This document shows positions 1 to 8,191 of a stretch of DNA of 64,000 bases, one piece after another. Source of the DNA: an uncultured Lachnobacterium sp. (GTDB lineage Bacteria > Bacillota > Clostridia > Lachnospirales > Lachnospiraceae). A program made the position numbers and the translations under genes. The number at the start of each line of letters is the position of its first letter. Position 1 is the stretch's first letter. Location: contig URSS01000009.1 in assembly GCA_900550545.1 (NCBI GenBank), positions 10,414 through 74,413 on the forward strand, read 5' to 3'. The notes under the pieces are model-generated. The model worked only from the letters and a program-made list of their open reading frames with translations. It was not told the origin of the DNA and searched no databases.

Positions 1-204
1 TATGTAAAAAATAAAAAGATTAAGGAATATAACAAGCTGCTTCGGAAAATGGCGAAGGAGAAGAAAGTATATTATATTGATACTGCTTCCGCCGTGGAAC
101 TTTCCGATGGCAGCCTTCCGGAAGATGCCGCGGTGGACGGCATTCATTTAAACCGTGATGGCTGTAAGGAATGGTTAAAGTATTTAAAAACACATACCAT
201 ATAA
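1..204 (+). CDS. SGNH/GDSL-type hydrolase, C-terminal end (partial)
   Basis: The window opens inside a reading frame with no start. The 67 visible residues end with DGIHLNRDGCKEW, which matches the last conserved block of SGNH hydrolases: the Asp and His of Asp-x-x-His complete the catalytic triad, followed by a typical closing helix. The Ser and Gly blocks lie upstream and cannot be seen, so the substrate (lipid, acetylated sugar or cell-wall polymer) is open. The next small gene starts 28 nt later on the same strand and may share its transcript. Confidence 0.65.
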   Translation, partial: YVKNKKIKEYNKLLRKMAKEKKVYYIDTASAVELSDGSLPEDAAVDGIHLNRDGCKEWLKYLKTHTI

Positions 205-232
205 ATAAAATATAAAGGATGGCAAGGTTTAT

Positions 233-496
233 ATGCCAAACTGGATGCAGGATAACTCGGTAATTACCTATGATGATGACATGAACGTTACCGTTCTTGA
301 GGGTGGCGCACTGACAGAGAAGGATATAGAAGGAAGAGATGATATTGCTTCCGTGGGTATTGTCAGTTATTCCGATGAAATGCTTGCAGAGCCAAACACC
401 AAGGTAGAATACGACTTGCACGGATTCATCCAGAATGTATATTACCTCACACCGGGAACGACAGACAGCTATCAGTTGGAGAAGCCACAGCAGTAA
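233..496 (+). CDS. Small hypothetical protein (87 aa)
   Basis: An 87-residue acidic, soluble protein that I do not recognise. It has no signal peptide, membrane segment or cysteine. It closely follows the hydrolase gene and is followed by a clear intrinsic terminator, so it is probably the last gene of that transcript. A purine-rich AAAGGA lies upstream of the ATG with somewhat long spacing. Existence is supported by position and the terminator, not by a known family. Confidence 0.5.
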   Translation: MPNWMQDNSVITYDDDMNVTVLEGGALTEKDIEGRDDIASVGIVSYSDEMLAEPNTKVEYDLHGFIQNVYYLTPGTTDSYQLEKPQQ

Positions 497-518
497 ACCG
501 AATGAATTTTAATTGAGA

Positions 519-557
519 AAACCGCAGGAGCATAGCAAAGCACCTGCGGTTTTTTGT
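519..557 (+). terminator. Intrinsic terminator
   Basis: AACCGCAGG pairs with CCTGCGGTT around a loop of about 13 nt and is followed by a T-rich run. It closes the hydrolase/small-protein transcript just before the promoter of the GGDEF-EAL gene. Confidence 0.8.
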
Positions 558-575
558 TTTATAAAAGTACTGAAA

Positions 576-604
576 TTGCAAATTTGTGACAAAGAGGTTA
601 TAAT
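576..604 (+). promoter_or_regulatory. Sigma-A-type promoter for the GGDEF-EAL gene
   Basis: TTGCAA and a perfect TATAAT are separated by exactly 17 nt, 64 nt before the preferred ATG of the GGDEF-EAL gene and just after a terminator. Confidence 0.65.
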
Positions 605-667
605 AAAGTAATAAAATATTTATTAATTCATGCAGAATTCTGTTGATAAATGGAGGTTAACATCCGT

Positions 668-2953
668 ATGGAGAAAATATACATAGCTTTATTATTTCTT
701 ATGATGATAATACCGATGCTGATCTGTATAAAATACGCTCGAAAAGTAAAAAGTAATGTAGCATCTTCTATTGTGAAATGTCTTATTTTAGCAATCATTA
801 CGATCCTTAGCAATGGATTGTTTGCAGTTTCACGAAACATGACATTTTCATATTTTATGCAGGAACTTTATCTGTTTTCTTTTGATATGGTACTTATATA
901 CATATTGCAGTATTCCCAGCAGTACACGCAGGTATTTAATGAAATTTCGCCGTTTCGGACAGGCTGTTTCGCAGTCGCATATCTGGATGGAATACAGCTG
1001 GTTTTAAATACGGTTTTTCATAATGTCTTTACCCTGAAAACTGTACAGTATATGGGAGTTCAAATGTATCATATAGATACGAAAACAGCTTTTTACTACC
1101 TTCATTTTGTATTTGCCTACTGTCTGGTTTTATGTATTATTGCGTCGTTTACAATAAAAATCATACAGATCCCATATTTTTACCGAAAGAAATATTTTCC
1201 GATTCTTGCGGTAATGTGTGTGATTGTAGCAATTAATTTTGGATGTAGTATATCAGAATTCCCGATTGATATGTCACTTCCGTTTTTTGTATGTGCTGCG
1301 ATATTGATCTGTTACCTGACATTGTACCGCTCTCCGAGTGAACTCATAGACAAAACGCTGTCTATTGTTGTAACGGAAATGAATAATGCGGTGATATGTT
1401 TTGATATCAACAATGAATGTGTGTATGCCAATGAGCGGGCATTAAAGATATTTCGTACCACTTCAAATTCTGTTTCTGCCCTGTCAGAGTATGTACAGGG
1501 ATGGATACAGGAACATGATATTGCCAACAGGGATTCTTGTGAATGGAGTGAACAGAAAAACATCGATAATGAGACCTATTATTTTGATATTGAATACAGA
1601 AAATTATTTGATAAAAAGAACCAATATATAGGCTTTTTCTTAAATCTTATTGATAACACAGAGAAACATTTCGCTTTTGAAAAGGAACGATATCTTGCAA
1701 CACATGACAGCCTTACAGGCTTATATAATAAAAATTATTTTGCTGTAAAAGCGGCTGAACTTTTGAAAGCAACCCCGGATGAAGACTGGCTGCTTCTCAG
1801 TTCGAATATCAAAGACTTTAAATTGATCAATGACCTCTTTGGTTTTAAAAAAGGAAACGAGGTTCTGAAGATGGAAGCGGATCTTCTCAAAGAACAATGT
1901 GGAGAAGGTATTGTCTATGGCAGAATCGGTGGTGATAAATTTGCGGCGTGTATTCCAAAAGCAAGATTTAAAGAGCAGGATTTTATGAATGCCATACGGA
2001 CAATGGGACGTGCAATTAACAATGACCTTTATCTTCTACATATATATGTTGGTGTTTATGAGATTACAGATCGAAACGAAGATATTTCTGTCATGTGCGA
2101 CAAAGCCAATCTTGCGATAAAGACACTCAATGAAAATTATGACAGATCAATTGCCTATTACAGCGAGACATTATTAAACGATACGATTGAGGAAAAGCAG
2201 CTTGTGGGTGACTTTGATAAAGCGCTTGCTGAAAAACAGTTTTGTATGTATCTGCAGCCACAGCTGACTTCGGAAGGCAAAGTGCTAGGGGCAGAGGCAC
2301 TTGTCCGTTGGCAGCATCCGAAACGAGGATTGATTTTTCCAGGTGAGTTTATTGAAGTTTTTGAAAAAACAGGACTGATCTATCGACTGGACATGTTTGT
2401 ATGGGAGCTTGCAGTGCAAAAGCTTGCTGAGTGGCAGAAAGACGGACGGAGTGATTTGTACATATCCGTAAATATTTCTACAAAAGATTTTTATTATATG
2501 AATGTATACGAAACAATTACAAAGCTTGTAGAAAAATATGGAATCATTCCATCTACACTCAAACTTGAGATTACGGAAACTGCAATCATGACAGGAACTG
2601 CCGGTGAACTTGAAATCGTTGAACGGTTCAGAAAATATGGGTTTGAGGTGGAAATAGATGATTTCGGAAGCGGATATTCTTCGCTCAATACCTTAAAGGA
2701 TATGGATGTGGATGTGCTGAAAATAGATATGGGCTTTTTGCGGACAACCAGACCGGATCGTCTCGAAAGAAGCATGTCTATTATAAACACGATCATATCA
2801 CTTACCCGGACGCTTGGACTTTCTGTTGTCACGGAAGGAGTTGAGACAAGGGAACAGGTGGATAAACTGACACAGATGGGATGTGGAGTCTATCAGGGAT
2901 ATTATTTCTCTAAACCGATTCCGGTAAAACAGTTTGAGGAAACCTATATGTAA
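668..2953 (+). CDS. Membrane GGDEF-EAL protein, probable c-di-GMP phosphodiesterase
   Basis: About seven membrane helices (first ~220 residues) resemble the 7TM sensor module of some histidine kinases. A PAS-like segment, a GGDEF domain and a C-terminal EAL domain follow. The GGDEF signature near residue 421 reads GGDKF, with the catalytic Glu replaced by Lys, so cyclase activity is unlikely and a regulatory GTP-binding role is the usual interpretation. The EAL domain looks intact: EAL at ~543, LEITET, DDFGSGYSSL at ~664 and TEGVE are all present. I infer net hydrolysis of c-di-GMP under control of a membrane signal. An ATG 18 nt earlier overlaps the GGAGG itself, so the later ATG, 11 nt after GGAGG, is preferred. 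Confidence 0.88.
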   Translation: MEKIYIALLFLMMIIPMLICIKYARKVKSNVASSIVKCLILAIITILSNGLFAVSRNMTFSYFMQELYLFSFDMVLIYILQYSQQYTQVFNEISPFRTGCFAVAYLDGIQLVLNTVFHNVFTLKTVQYMGVQMYHIDTKTAFYYLHFVFAYCLVLCIIASFTIKIIQIPYFYRKKYFPILAVMCVIVAINFGCSISEFPIDMSLPFFVCAAILICYLTLYRSPSELIDKTLSIVVTEMNNAVICFDINNECVYANERALKIFRTTSNSVSALSEYVQGWIQEHDIANRDSCEWSEQKNIDNETYYFDIEYRKLFDKKNQYIGFFLNLIDNTEKHFAFEKERYLATHDSLTGLYNKNYFAVKAAELLKATPDEDWLLLSSNIKDFKLINDLFGFKKGNEVLKMEADLLKEQCGEGIVYGRIGGDKFAACIPKARFKEQDFMNAIRTMGRAINNDLYLLHIYVGVYEITDRNEDISVMCDKANLAIKTLNENYDRSIAYYSETLLNDTIEEKQLVGDFDKALAEKQFCMYLQPQLTSEGKVLGAEALVRWQHPKRGLIFPGEFIEVFEKTGLIYRLDMFVWELAVQKLAEWQKDGRSDLYISVNISTKDFYYMNVYETITKLVEKYGIIPSTLKLEITETAIMTGTAGELEIVERFRKYGFEVEIDDFGSGYSSLNTLKDMDVDVLKIDMGFLRTTRPDRLERSMSIINTIISLTRTLGLSVVTEGVETREQVDKLTQMGCGVYQGYYFSKPIPVKQFEETYM

Positions 2954-2992
2954 AAATGCCCTTTGGATGTAAATGGAGATATCGGAGAAATA

Positions 2993-3022
2993 TTGATTTC
3001 AATCACACAATAGAGATAATAT
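2993..3022 (+). promoter_or_regulatory. Possible promoter for the esterase gene
   Basis: TTGATT and TAATAT are 18 nt apart upstream of the esterase gene. An overlapping TATAAT three bases further on would give a poor 21-nt spacer, so the exact -10 is ambiguous. Confidence 0.35.
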
Positions 3023-3092
3023 AATGAAGCAGGAGTATAAAAGCGGCAGATTTTGCCGATTTGCAATCAGTGTAGAGATATGAGAGGTATCA

Positions 3093-3980
3093 ATGCGTAA
3101 TTTTATCATCGAACAATTTTATAAACAGCGGAGTGATTTTGAAAAATCATGTGTAGAGCGGGAGCAAAAGTACCCATTACCGGATGAGGTAAAGTGCACC
3201 GAAAATATTGCGTATGCAGCAGATGACAAAGAACATCGTCTGGATGTATACCGCCCGGAATCTATGGGGGGAAAGGTCCTTCCTATTGTCATCAATGTTC
3301 ATGGAGGCGGTCTGCTTCTTGGAAATAAAGAGTTTAACAGGGGCTTTTGTGCATTGCTCTGCAAAAAAGGGTTCCTCGTATACAGTATAGAATACCGGCT
3401 GGTACCGGACTGTAAGATTTTTGACCAGTTCCGGGATGTATTTGCTGCGATGGATTTTGTAAAAGAACATGCAGCAGAAGATGGGGGCGATTTATCCCAT
3501 GTATACATGGTGGGCGACAGTGGTGGAGCCTGTCTGATTACTTATACGAATGCAATACAGAATAACCGAAAAATTGCAAAAGCAGCAGGTGTCCGTCCGT
3601 CGGATCTGAAAGTGAATGCGCTCGGATTGATCAGTGGCATGTTTTATACTGCAAAATTTGACAAGATTGGCATGTTTCTTCCGAAGTATCTGTACGGGAA
3701 AAATTATAAGAAGACTCCATTTGGCAAATATGTGAATCCGGAAAATCCGGAACTGATCGAGGCACTTGCCCCGGCATGGTTTGTAACAAGTCACGATGAT
3801 TATTTAAGAAGCTATACGATTCATTTCGAAAAAGCATTGGAGAGTGCGGGGAAAGAACATGAGCTGGTTGATTTCCCGAAAAATAAAAAACTTACACATG
3901 CATTCAGTGTGTTTGAACCATTTCTTCCAGAAAGCAGTGCAGTGATTGATATGCTTGTAAAATATTTAAGACAGTTCTGA
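3093..3980 (+). CDS. Alpha/beta-hydrolase, HSL-type esterase
   Basis: A 295-residue cytoplasmic alpha/beta-hydrolase without a signal peptide. HGGG near residue 70 forms the oxyanion hole typical of the hormone-sensitive-lipase family, GDSGG near 146 carries the nucleophilic Ser, and the late HDD and THAF motifs can supply Asp and His. The natural substrate is unknown; the family hydrolyses short acyl esters. The gene stands alone between its own upstream region and a terminator. The ATG follows a GAGAGG ribosome-binding site. Confidence 0.85.
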   Translation: MRNFIIEQFYKQRSDFEKSCVEREQKYPLPDEVKCTENIAYAADDKEHRLDVYRPESMGGKVLPIVINVHGGGLLLGNKEFNRGFCALLCKKGFLVYSIEYRLVPDCKIFDQFRDVFAAMDFVKEHAAEDGGDLSHVYMVGDSGGACLITYTNAIQNNRKIAKAAGVRPSDLKVNALGLISGMFYTAKFDKIGMFLPKYLYGKNYKKTPFGKYVNPENPELIEALAPAWFVTSHDDYLRSYTIHFEKALESAGKEHELVDFPKNKKLTHAFSVFEPFLPESSAVIDMLVKYLRQF

Positions 3981-4051
3981 GTTTGTGTTTACATCGAATT
4001 GTGATAGGAAATGTGGAATGTAAAAATGCCCGTTTTTTTAACAAAATCTGT

Positions 4052-4090
4052 CAGGTATTGTTAAGAATACCTGGTGGATTTTTTTTTTGC
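4052..4090 (+). terminator. Intrinsic terminator after the esterase gene
   Basis: CAGGTATT and AATACCTG form a perfect stem around a 6-nt loop, followed after a few bases by ten T residues. It lies between the esterase stop and the acyltransferase start and argues against the longer in-frame start for the acyltransferase. Confidence 0.75.
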
Positions 4091-4135
4091 ACATTTTATA
4101 ATAATGTTAAAAATAAGAGAAAAGGTGGGAAATAT

Positions 4136-5221
4136 ATGAGAAGGTTATACATTGATAATATCCGGTGGATGACGGTAGTTCTGGTTGTGTTGTATCATGT
4201 GATCTATATGTTTAACGGAATTGAAACATTTGGCGTGATCGGTCCTTTTTCCGGGGGGCAGTATCAGGATACATATCAGTATCTGGTCTATCCGTGGTTC
4301 ATGCTTTTACTGTTTGTAGTATCCGGAATGAGTGCAAGATATGCGCTTGAACGGCAGACGCATGGAGCATTTCTGAAAAGCAGGACAAGAAAACTTTTAG
4401 TGCCATCCACACTTGGATTGCTGGTATTCTGGTGGATACTGGGATATTACAATATGCTTTTGAGTGGGGCATTGGATAGTTTGGCAAATGTTCCGAAACC
4501 GGTACTGTTCGTGATCATGGCAGCCAGTGGTATTGGACCGCTGTGGTATATTCAGATGCTGTGGGTGTTTTCTGTGATTCTGGTATGGGTACGAAAGATA
4601 GAAAAAGATAAGCTTTGGGCATTGGGTGGCAAAGCTACTGTGCCATTTGTAATTTTGCTTGCACTGATTGTCTGGGGAGCTGCACAGATTTTGAACACTC
4701 CGATGATTGTGGTATATCGTTTTGGAATTTATGGATTGGGATTTTTCCTTGGATATTTTATCTTTTCGCATGATGAGATGATGGAGAGACTGGAAAAATG
4801 CTGGCTTTTATTGTTGGTATGTGCTTTGGCGCTTGCGCTTGCGTTTACAGTAATCTATTGGGGAAAGCCATATGCGGAACATTCCGTTTTGGACACACCT
4901 TTGTGTAATGTATTTGCATGGATTACGGTGCTCGCAGTGTTGGCTGTTATGAAAAAATGGGGAGATTTTTCCAATGCGTTTACGGAGTGGATGGGTAAAA
5001 AATCATGGGGATTGTATTTGTTTCATTATTTGTTTATTGCAATGGCATCATATTATCTGACCATGTATGCAAAAAATCTTCCGGTTCCTATGGTATACTT
5101 ATGTGTAGCAGTTGCCGGTTTTGCTGGATCATATCTGGCACATGCAATCATCAGCCATATTCCGGTGCTGCGGTGGCTGATCTGTGGAATGGGAGGAAAG
5201 AAGAAGGATGTTTGCAGATAA
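4136..5221 (+). CDS. Membrane acyltransferase, acyltransferase-3 family
   Basis: A 361-residue protein with about ten hydrophobic helices. It opens with YIDNIRW, then an Arg followed about ten residues later by a conserved His (VLYHV) at the membrane face, the hallmark of acyltransferase-3 enzymes. These transfer acyl groups, often acetyl or succinyl, to extracellular sugars or cell-wall polymers; the substrate here cannot be told. The ATG follows AGGTGGG. A longer in-frame reading would run back through a terminator and is rejected. The 3' end overlaps the start of the XRE-AbrB regulator by 14 nt, so the two are co-translated and probably functionally linked. Confidence 0.82.
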   Translation: MRRLYIDNIRWMTVVLVVLYHVIYMFNGIETFGVIGPFSGGQYQDTYQYLVYPWFMLLLFVVSGMSARYALERQTHGAFLKSRTRKLLVPSTLGLLVFWWILGYYNMLLSGALDSLANVPKPVLFVIMAASGIGPLWYIQMLWVFSVILVWVRKIEKDKLWALGGKATVPFVILLALIVWGAAQILNTPMIVVYRFGIYGLGFFLGYFIFSHDEMMERLEKCWLLLLVCALALALAFTVIYWGKPYAEHSVLDTPLCNVFAWITVLAVLAVMKKWGDFSNAFTEWMGKKSWGLYLFHYLFIAMASYYLTMYAKNLPVPMVYLCVAVAGFAGSYLAHAIISHIPVLRWLICGMGGKKKDVCR

Positions 5222-5621
5222 TTTAACCGAACTTCGAAAATTACATCATATGTCGCAGGATGAATTGGCGGAGCAGATCAATGTATCCCGGCAGACGTTA
5301 TCCAAATATGAGACCGGAGAGTCGTTGCCGGATATTGAAAAATGCAAAAAGCTTGCGGATGTGTTTGGCGTCACGGTGGATGATCTCATTAGTTATGATA
5401 AAGAAAAATCACTTGGGCTGGGAGTGCCACCGAAGGGAAAGCATGTATTTGGCATGGTAAAAGTTGGTGATAAGGGGCAGATTGTGATCCCTGCCAAGGC
5501 GAGAAAAATCTTTGACATCAAACCGGGAGATAATTTGCTTGTACTTGGTGATGAAGGACAGGGAATTGCAATTATGAAGGAACAGGAATTGCTTGATATG
5601 TTAAAAGCAATTCGAAATTGA
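5208..5621 (+). CDS. XRE-family regulator fused to an AbrB/SpoVT DNA-binding domain
   Basis: A 137-residue regulator with two DNA-binding modules. Residues ~3-58 are a Cro/C1-type helix-turn-helix (MSQDELAEQINVSRQTLSKYE). Residues ~80-130 are an AbrB/SpoVT-like swapped-hairpin domain (VKVGDKGQIVIPAKARKIF). The chosen ATG follows AGGAAAGAAGAAGG. The gene begins inside the acyltransferase coding end, implying translational coupling, so it may autoregulate that operon or sense its activity. The order HTH then AbrB is unusual, since AbrB domains are normally N-terminal. Confidence 0.85.
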   Translation: MFADNLTELRKLHHMSQDELAEQINVSRQTLSKYETGESLPDIEKCKKLADVFGVTVDDLISYDKEKSLGLGVPPKGKHVFGMVKVGDKGQIVIPAKARKIFDIKPGDNLLVLGDEGQGIAIMKEQELLDMLKAIRN

Positions 5622-5687
5622 CGTGGCAGGAGACAAATGATACACTTGTGTAGAACGAATGTTTAGAAAACGAAAAGGAGAAAAATT

Positions 5688-6269
5688 ATGGACAACACAA
5701 ACAATAAGACCGAAGTGTTCTGCGCAAGTTGTGGAGCAAAGATGCCGGTAGGAACAAAATTCTGTGTGGCATGTGGCAAGCCGGTTGGCGCACCAGCGAC
5801 ACAAAATCCGAATATGGCACAGCAGCAGGCAGTATACGCACCGCAGGCAGCTCCGATGCCGAAGACAAAGTTCGGTATTACCGTTGGATTATTTGCGGCA
5901 GCAATCTATTTTGCAGCAATATTTGGAGGATATGTTCCGGTACTTCTGCTGGGAGGATATGCTTTGATCGCAGAGAAAGATGGGTGGCTTAAGCGTGTAG
6001 CAATTAAGGCAGTTGCTATTTTAATACTGTTTTCATTTGTAGTTACAGTAATTGGGTTGATTCCGGATGTTCTTTCATGGATTGCTTCCATGGTATATCT
6101 GTTTGATGGAATGTTCAGTTATGATAAGGTAAGTCAGGTGATTGATTTGATTACAAATCTGATTGACATTTTCAGAACCTGCTTATTCTTAGTATTAGGA
6201 GTAAATGCATTAAAGATGAAAGATGTATCTATTGGATTTATTGATAATCTGATTAACAGAAATCTGTAA
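5688..6269 (+). CDS. Zinc-ribbon membrane protein
   Basis: A 193-residue protein. The N-terminal ~25 residues form a zinc ribbon with two Cys pairs (FCASCGAKMP and FCVACGKP), the common 'zinc-ribbon domain' of Firmicute membrane proteins. A Pro/Gln/Ala-rich linker and three or four membrane helices follow. No enzymatic motif is seen. It probably acts as a membrane-anchored adaptor, but the function is unknown. An AAAGGAGAA site precedes the ATG and a terminator closes the gene. Confidence 0.75.
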   Translation: MDNTNNKTEVFCASCGAKMPVGTKFCVACGKPVGAPATQNPNMAQQQAVYAPQAAPMPKTKFGITVGLFAAAIYFAAIFGGYVPVLLLGGYALIAEKDGWLKRVAIKAVAILILFSFVVTVIGLIPDVLSWIASMVYLFDGMFSYDKVSQVIDLITNLIDIFRTCLFLVLGVNALKMKDVSIGFIDNLINRNL

Positions 6270-6276
6270 AATATCA

Positions 6277-6315
6277 GTTCCCATACTCGGGTGTGAGTAT
6301 GGGAACTTTTTTCTT
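6277..6315 (+). terminator. Intrinsic terminator after the zinc-ribbon gene
   Basis: GTTCCCATACTC and GAGTATGGGAAC form a perfect 12-bp stem with a 6-nt loop, followed by six T residues. Confidence 0.9.
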
Positions 6316-6340
6316 TACATCAATTAAACTGTAGAACTGA

Positions 6341-7180
6341 TTATAAGATCGACATGAACCACTCTACGGTTTTTGGATCGTAGTGGGAGAAGAACAGGCT
6401 TTCTTTGCTGTCAAGCGCTTCGATTGCTGCCATATCTTCCGGTGTCAGTGTAAAGTCAAAAATATCAAAGTTCTGCTGCATCCGGTCTTTGTGGACGGAC
6501 TTTGGAATGACAACCACATCACTCTGCATCAGGAAGCGGAGAGCTGTCTGTGCGGCAGTTTTTCCATATTTTTTACCGATTTTTGTAAGGACTGGGTTGG
6601 TGAACATATTGTTTCGTCCCTCGGCGAATGGTCCCCAGGATTCCGGCTGGCAGTTGTATTTCTGTAAATATTCTCTGGCAACTTTCTGTTGCTGGAATAC
6701 ATGTGTCTCGATCTGGTTTACCGCAGGCTTTACGGTTGCAAAATGCTGGATATCCAGATAGCGGTCCGGACCAAAATTGGATACACCGATGGCGCGCAGT
6801 TTTCCGGCTTCATACAGTTCTTCCATTGCGCGGTATGTGCCGTAATAATCGCCAAATGGCTGATGGATGAGCAGCAGATCCAGATAGTCAGTCTGCAATT
6901 TTTCCATGGATTCCTGAATGGATGCTTTTGCTTTTTCATAGCCGGCATTGGTGATCCATACTTTGGTGGTCAGGAAAAATTCTTCACGCGGCAGACCGCA
7001 GGAAGCGAGTGCGGAACCTACGCCTTCCTCGTTGTAATACGCTTGTGCAGTGTCGATGCTGCGGTAGCCGATCTCAATGGCATCGAGTACGCAGCGCTTG
7101 GTGTCCTCCGGTGGTGTCTGGTAAACACCGTATCCGAGTTTTGGCATTTTGATTCCGTTGTTTAAGGTAACATATTCCAT
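6341..7180 (-). CDS. Aldo/keto reductase
   Basis: A 279-residue NADPH-dependent oxidoreductase of the 2,5-diketo-gluconate reductase branch. The catalytic tetrad is visible: Asp and Tyr in SIDTAQAYYNEEGVG, Lys in LTTKVWI and His in LLLIHQP. VIPKS near the C-terminus contributes to cofactor binding. It reduces aldehydes or ketones; the substrate is unknown. The ATG before EYVTL follows GGAGG. An earlier in-frame ATG lies upstream of that site and is rejected. The divergent LysR gene with a palindrome between them suggests LysR control. Confidence 0.9.
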   Translation of the reverse strand: MEYVTLNNGIKMPKLGYGVYQTPPEDTKRCVLDAIEIGYRSIDTAQAYYNEEGVGSALASCGLPREEFFLTTKVWITNAGYEKAKASIQESMEKLQTDYLDLLLIHQPFGDYYGTYRAMEELYEAGKLRAIGVSNFGPDRYLDIQHFATVKPAVNQIETHVFQQQKVAREYLQKYNCQPESWGPFAEGRNNMFTNPVLTKIGKKYGKTAAQTALRFLMQSDVVVIPKSVHKDRMQQNFDIFDFTLTPEDMAAIEALDSKESLFFSHYDPKTVEWFMSIL

Positions 7181-7353
7181 GTTTTGTTCCTCCTTGTTTT
7201 TCATATTTGAAAAGTTTAAGTAATTGTTTGTGTGTCAATTGTTACTGTCCGCAGGGTAACTTGTGAACCGTAATATTTTTGAAATGCAGGTTCGCTTTCT
7301 GATTATGACTTTACAACAGATTTGTGAAGAAGTACACTATAGATATCGCAAAC

Positions 7354-7376
7354 TACGTTTCAAAAAATGAAACGTA
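7354..7376. promoter_or_regulatory. Perfect palindrome, likely LysR operator
   Basis: TACGTTTCA and TGAAACGTA form a perfect 9-bp inverted repeat around AAAAA, two bases before the AAGGAGG ribosome-binding site of the LysR gene and upstream of the divergent reductase. This is the expected place for an autoregulatory LysR site. Confidence 0.6.
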
Positions 7377-7390
7377 AAAGGAGGCGCGCA

Positions 7391-8191
7391 ATGCTGGATT
7401 TATATGAGTTACGTCAGCTTGTTGCATTTGCAGAACTTGGGACGCTATCGAAAGTGGCAGATCAATTTCACGTATCAACACCATCGATTACCCGTTCCAT
7501 GCAGCATCTGGAGGAAAGTTTCGGGGTGCCGTTATTTCTCCGCGGGAAAAATAAAATTGAATTGAATGAAACCGGAAAGACGGCGGTAGAGTATGGACAA
7601 AAGCTGTTGCAGAATGCAAATCAGACAGTGGAAGCGGTGCGTACCTTTGATCAGAGAAGAAGGACGATCGTCCTCTGTTCCTGTGCACCGGCTCCGGTGT
7701 GGGAACTGCTACGGAAGTTAAATGCGACGTATCCGGACCGGACGATCCAGTCAACCATCTGTCAGAATGAGGAAGTGTTGGCAGCGTGGAAGCAGCATGC
7801 CTGTGACCTTGCGGTGCTTCCGTTTCCGGTGGAAGGGGAAAAAGCAGAGGTGTTTATGCGGGAGCATCTGTATGTATGCGCGTCGCGGGATCATAAGCTG
7901 GCAAGTGAAAAGACACTGACCTTTGCGGATATCAATGGGTTTAATTTTCTGCTGCGCTCGGAACTTGGATTCTGGGATACGCTGTGCCGTGAGAAAATGC
8001 CTGCATCAAAGTTTCTGGTACAGACGGATGAAGAGGTGTTTGACGAGCTGGTAGAAGCATCTTCCCTGCCGTGTTTTACAACGGATTATGGACAATTGAA
8101 GATGACCGGACATCCATATCGGATCAATATACCACTTACTGATCCGGAGGCGGATGTGACATTTTATCTTATGAAACGAAAAACAATTTAA
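7391..8191 (+). CDS. LysR-family transcriptional regulator
   Basis: A 266-residue regulator. Residues 1-60 contain the winged helix-turn-helix (LRQLVAFAELGTLSKVADQFHVS, split here by its turn) and the following recognition helix TPSITRSMQHLE. The rest is a LysR substrate-binding domain, slightly shorter than usual. The ATG follows AAGGAGG; an earlier in-frame ATG lies inside the palindrome and is rejected. It is divergent to the aldo/keto reductase gene, its probable target. It converges with the histidine kinase gene with a 4-nt overlap of coding ends. Confidence 0.9.
   Translation: MLDLYELRQLVAFAELGTLSKVADQFHVSTPSITRSMQHLEESFGVPLFLRGKNKIELNETGKTAVEYGQKLLQNANQTVEAVRTFDQRRRTIVLCSCAPAPVWELLRKLNATYPDRTIQSTICQNEEVLAAWKQHACDLAVLPFPVEGEKAEVFMREHLYVCASRDHKLASEKTLTFADINGFNFLLRSELGFWDTLCREKMPASKFLVQTDEEVFDELVEASSLPCFTTDYGQLKMTGHPYRINIPLTDPEADVTFYLMKRKTI

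Noticed and set aside
20..421. Antisense frame covering the hydrolase end and the small gene
   Set aside because: No ribosome-binding site or domain; it crosses two plus-strand frames that end before a clear terminator.
3038..3062. Sigma-28-like TAAA and GCCGATTT before the esterase gene
   Set aside because: The spacer is 13 nt, shorter than the accepted 14-16, the last bases deviate, and the sequence is also a small CGGCA/TGCCG hairpin.
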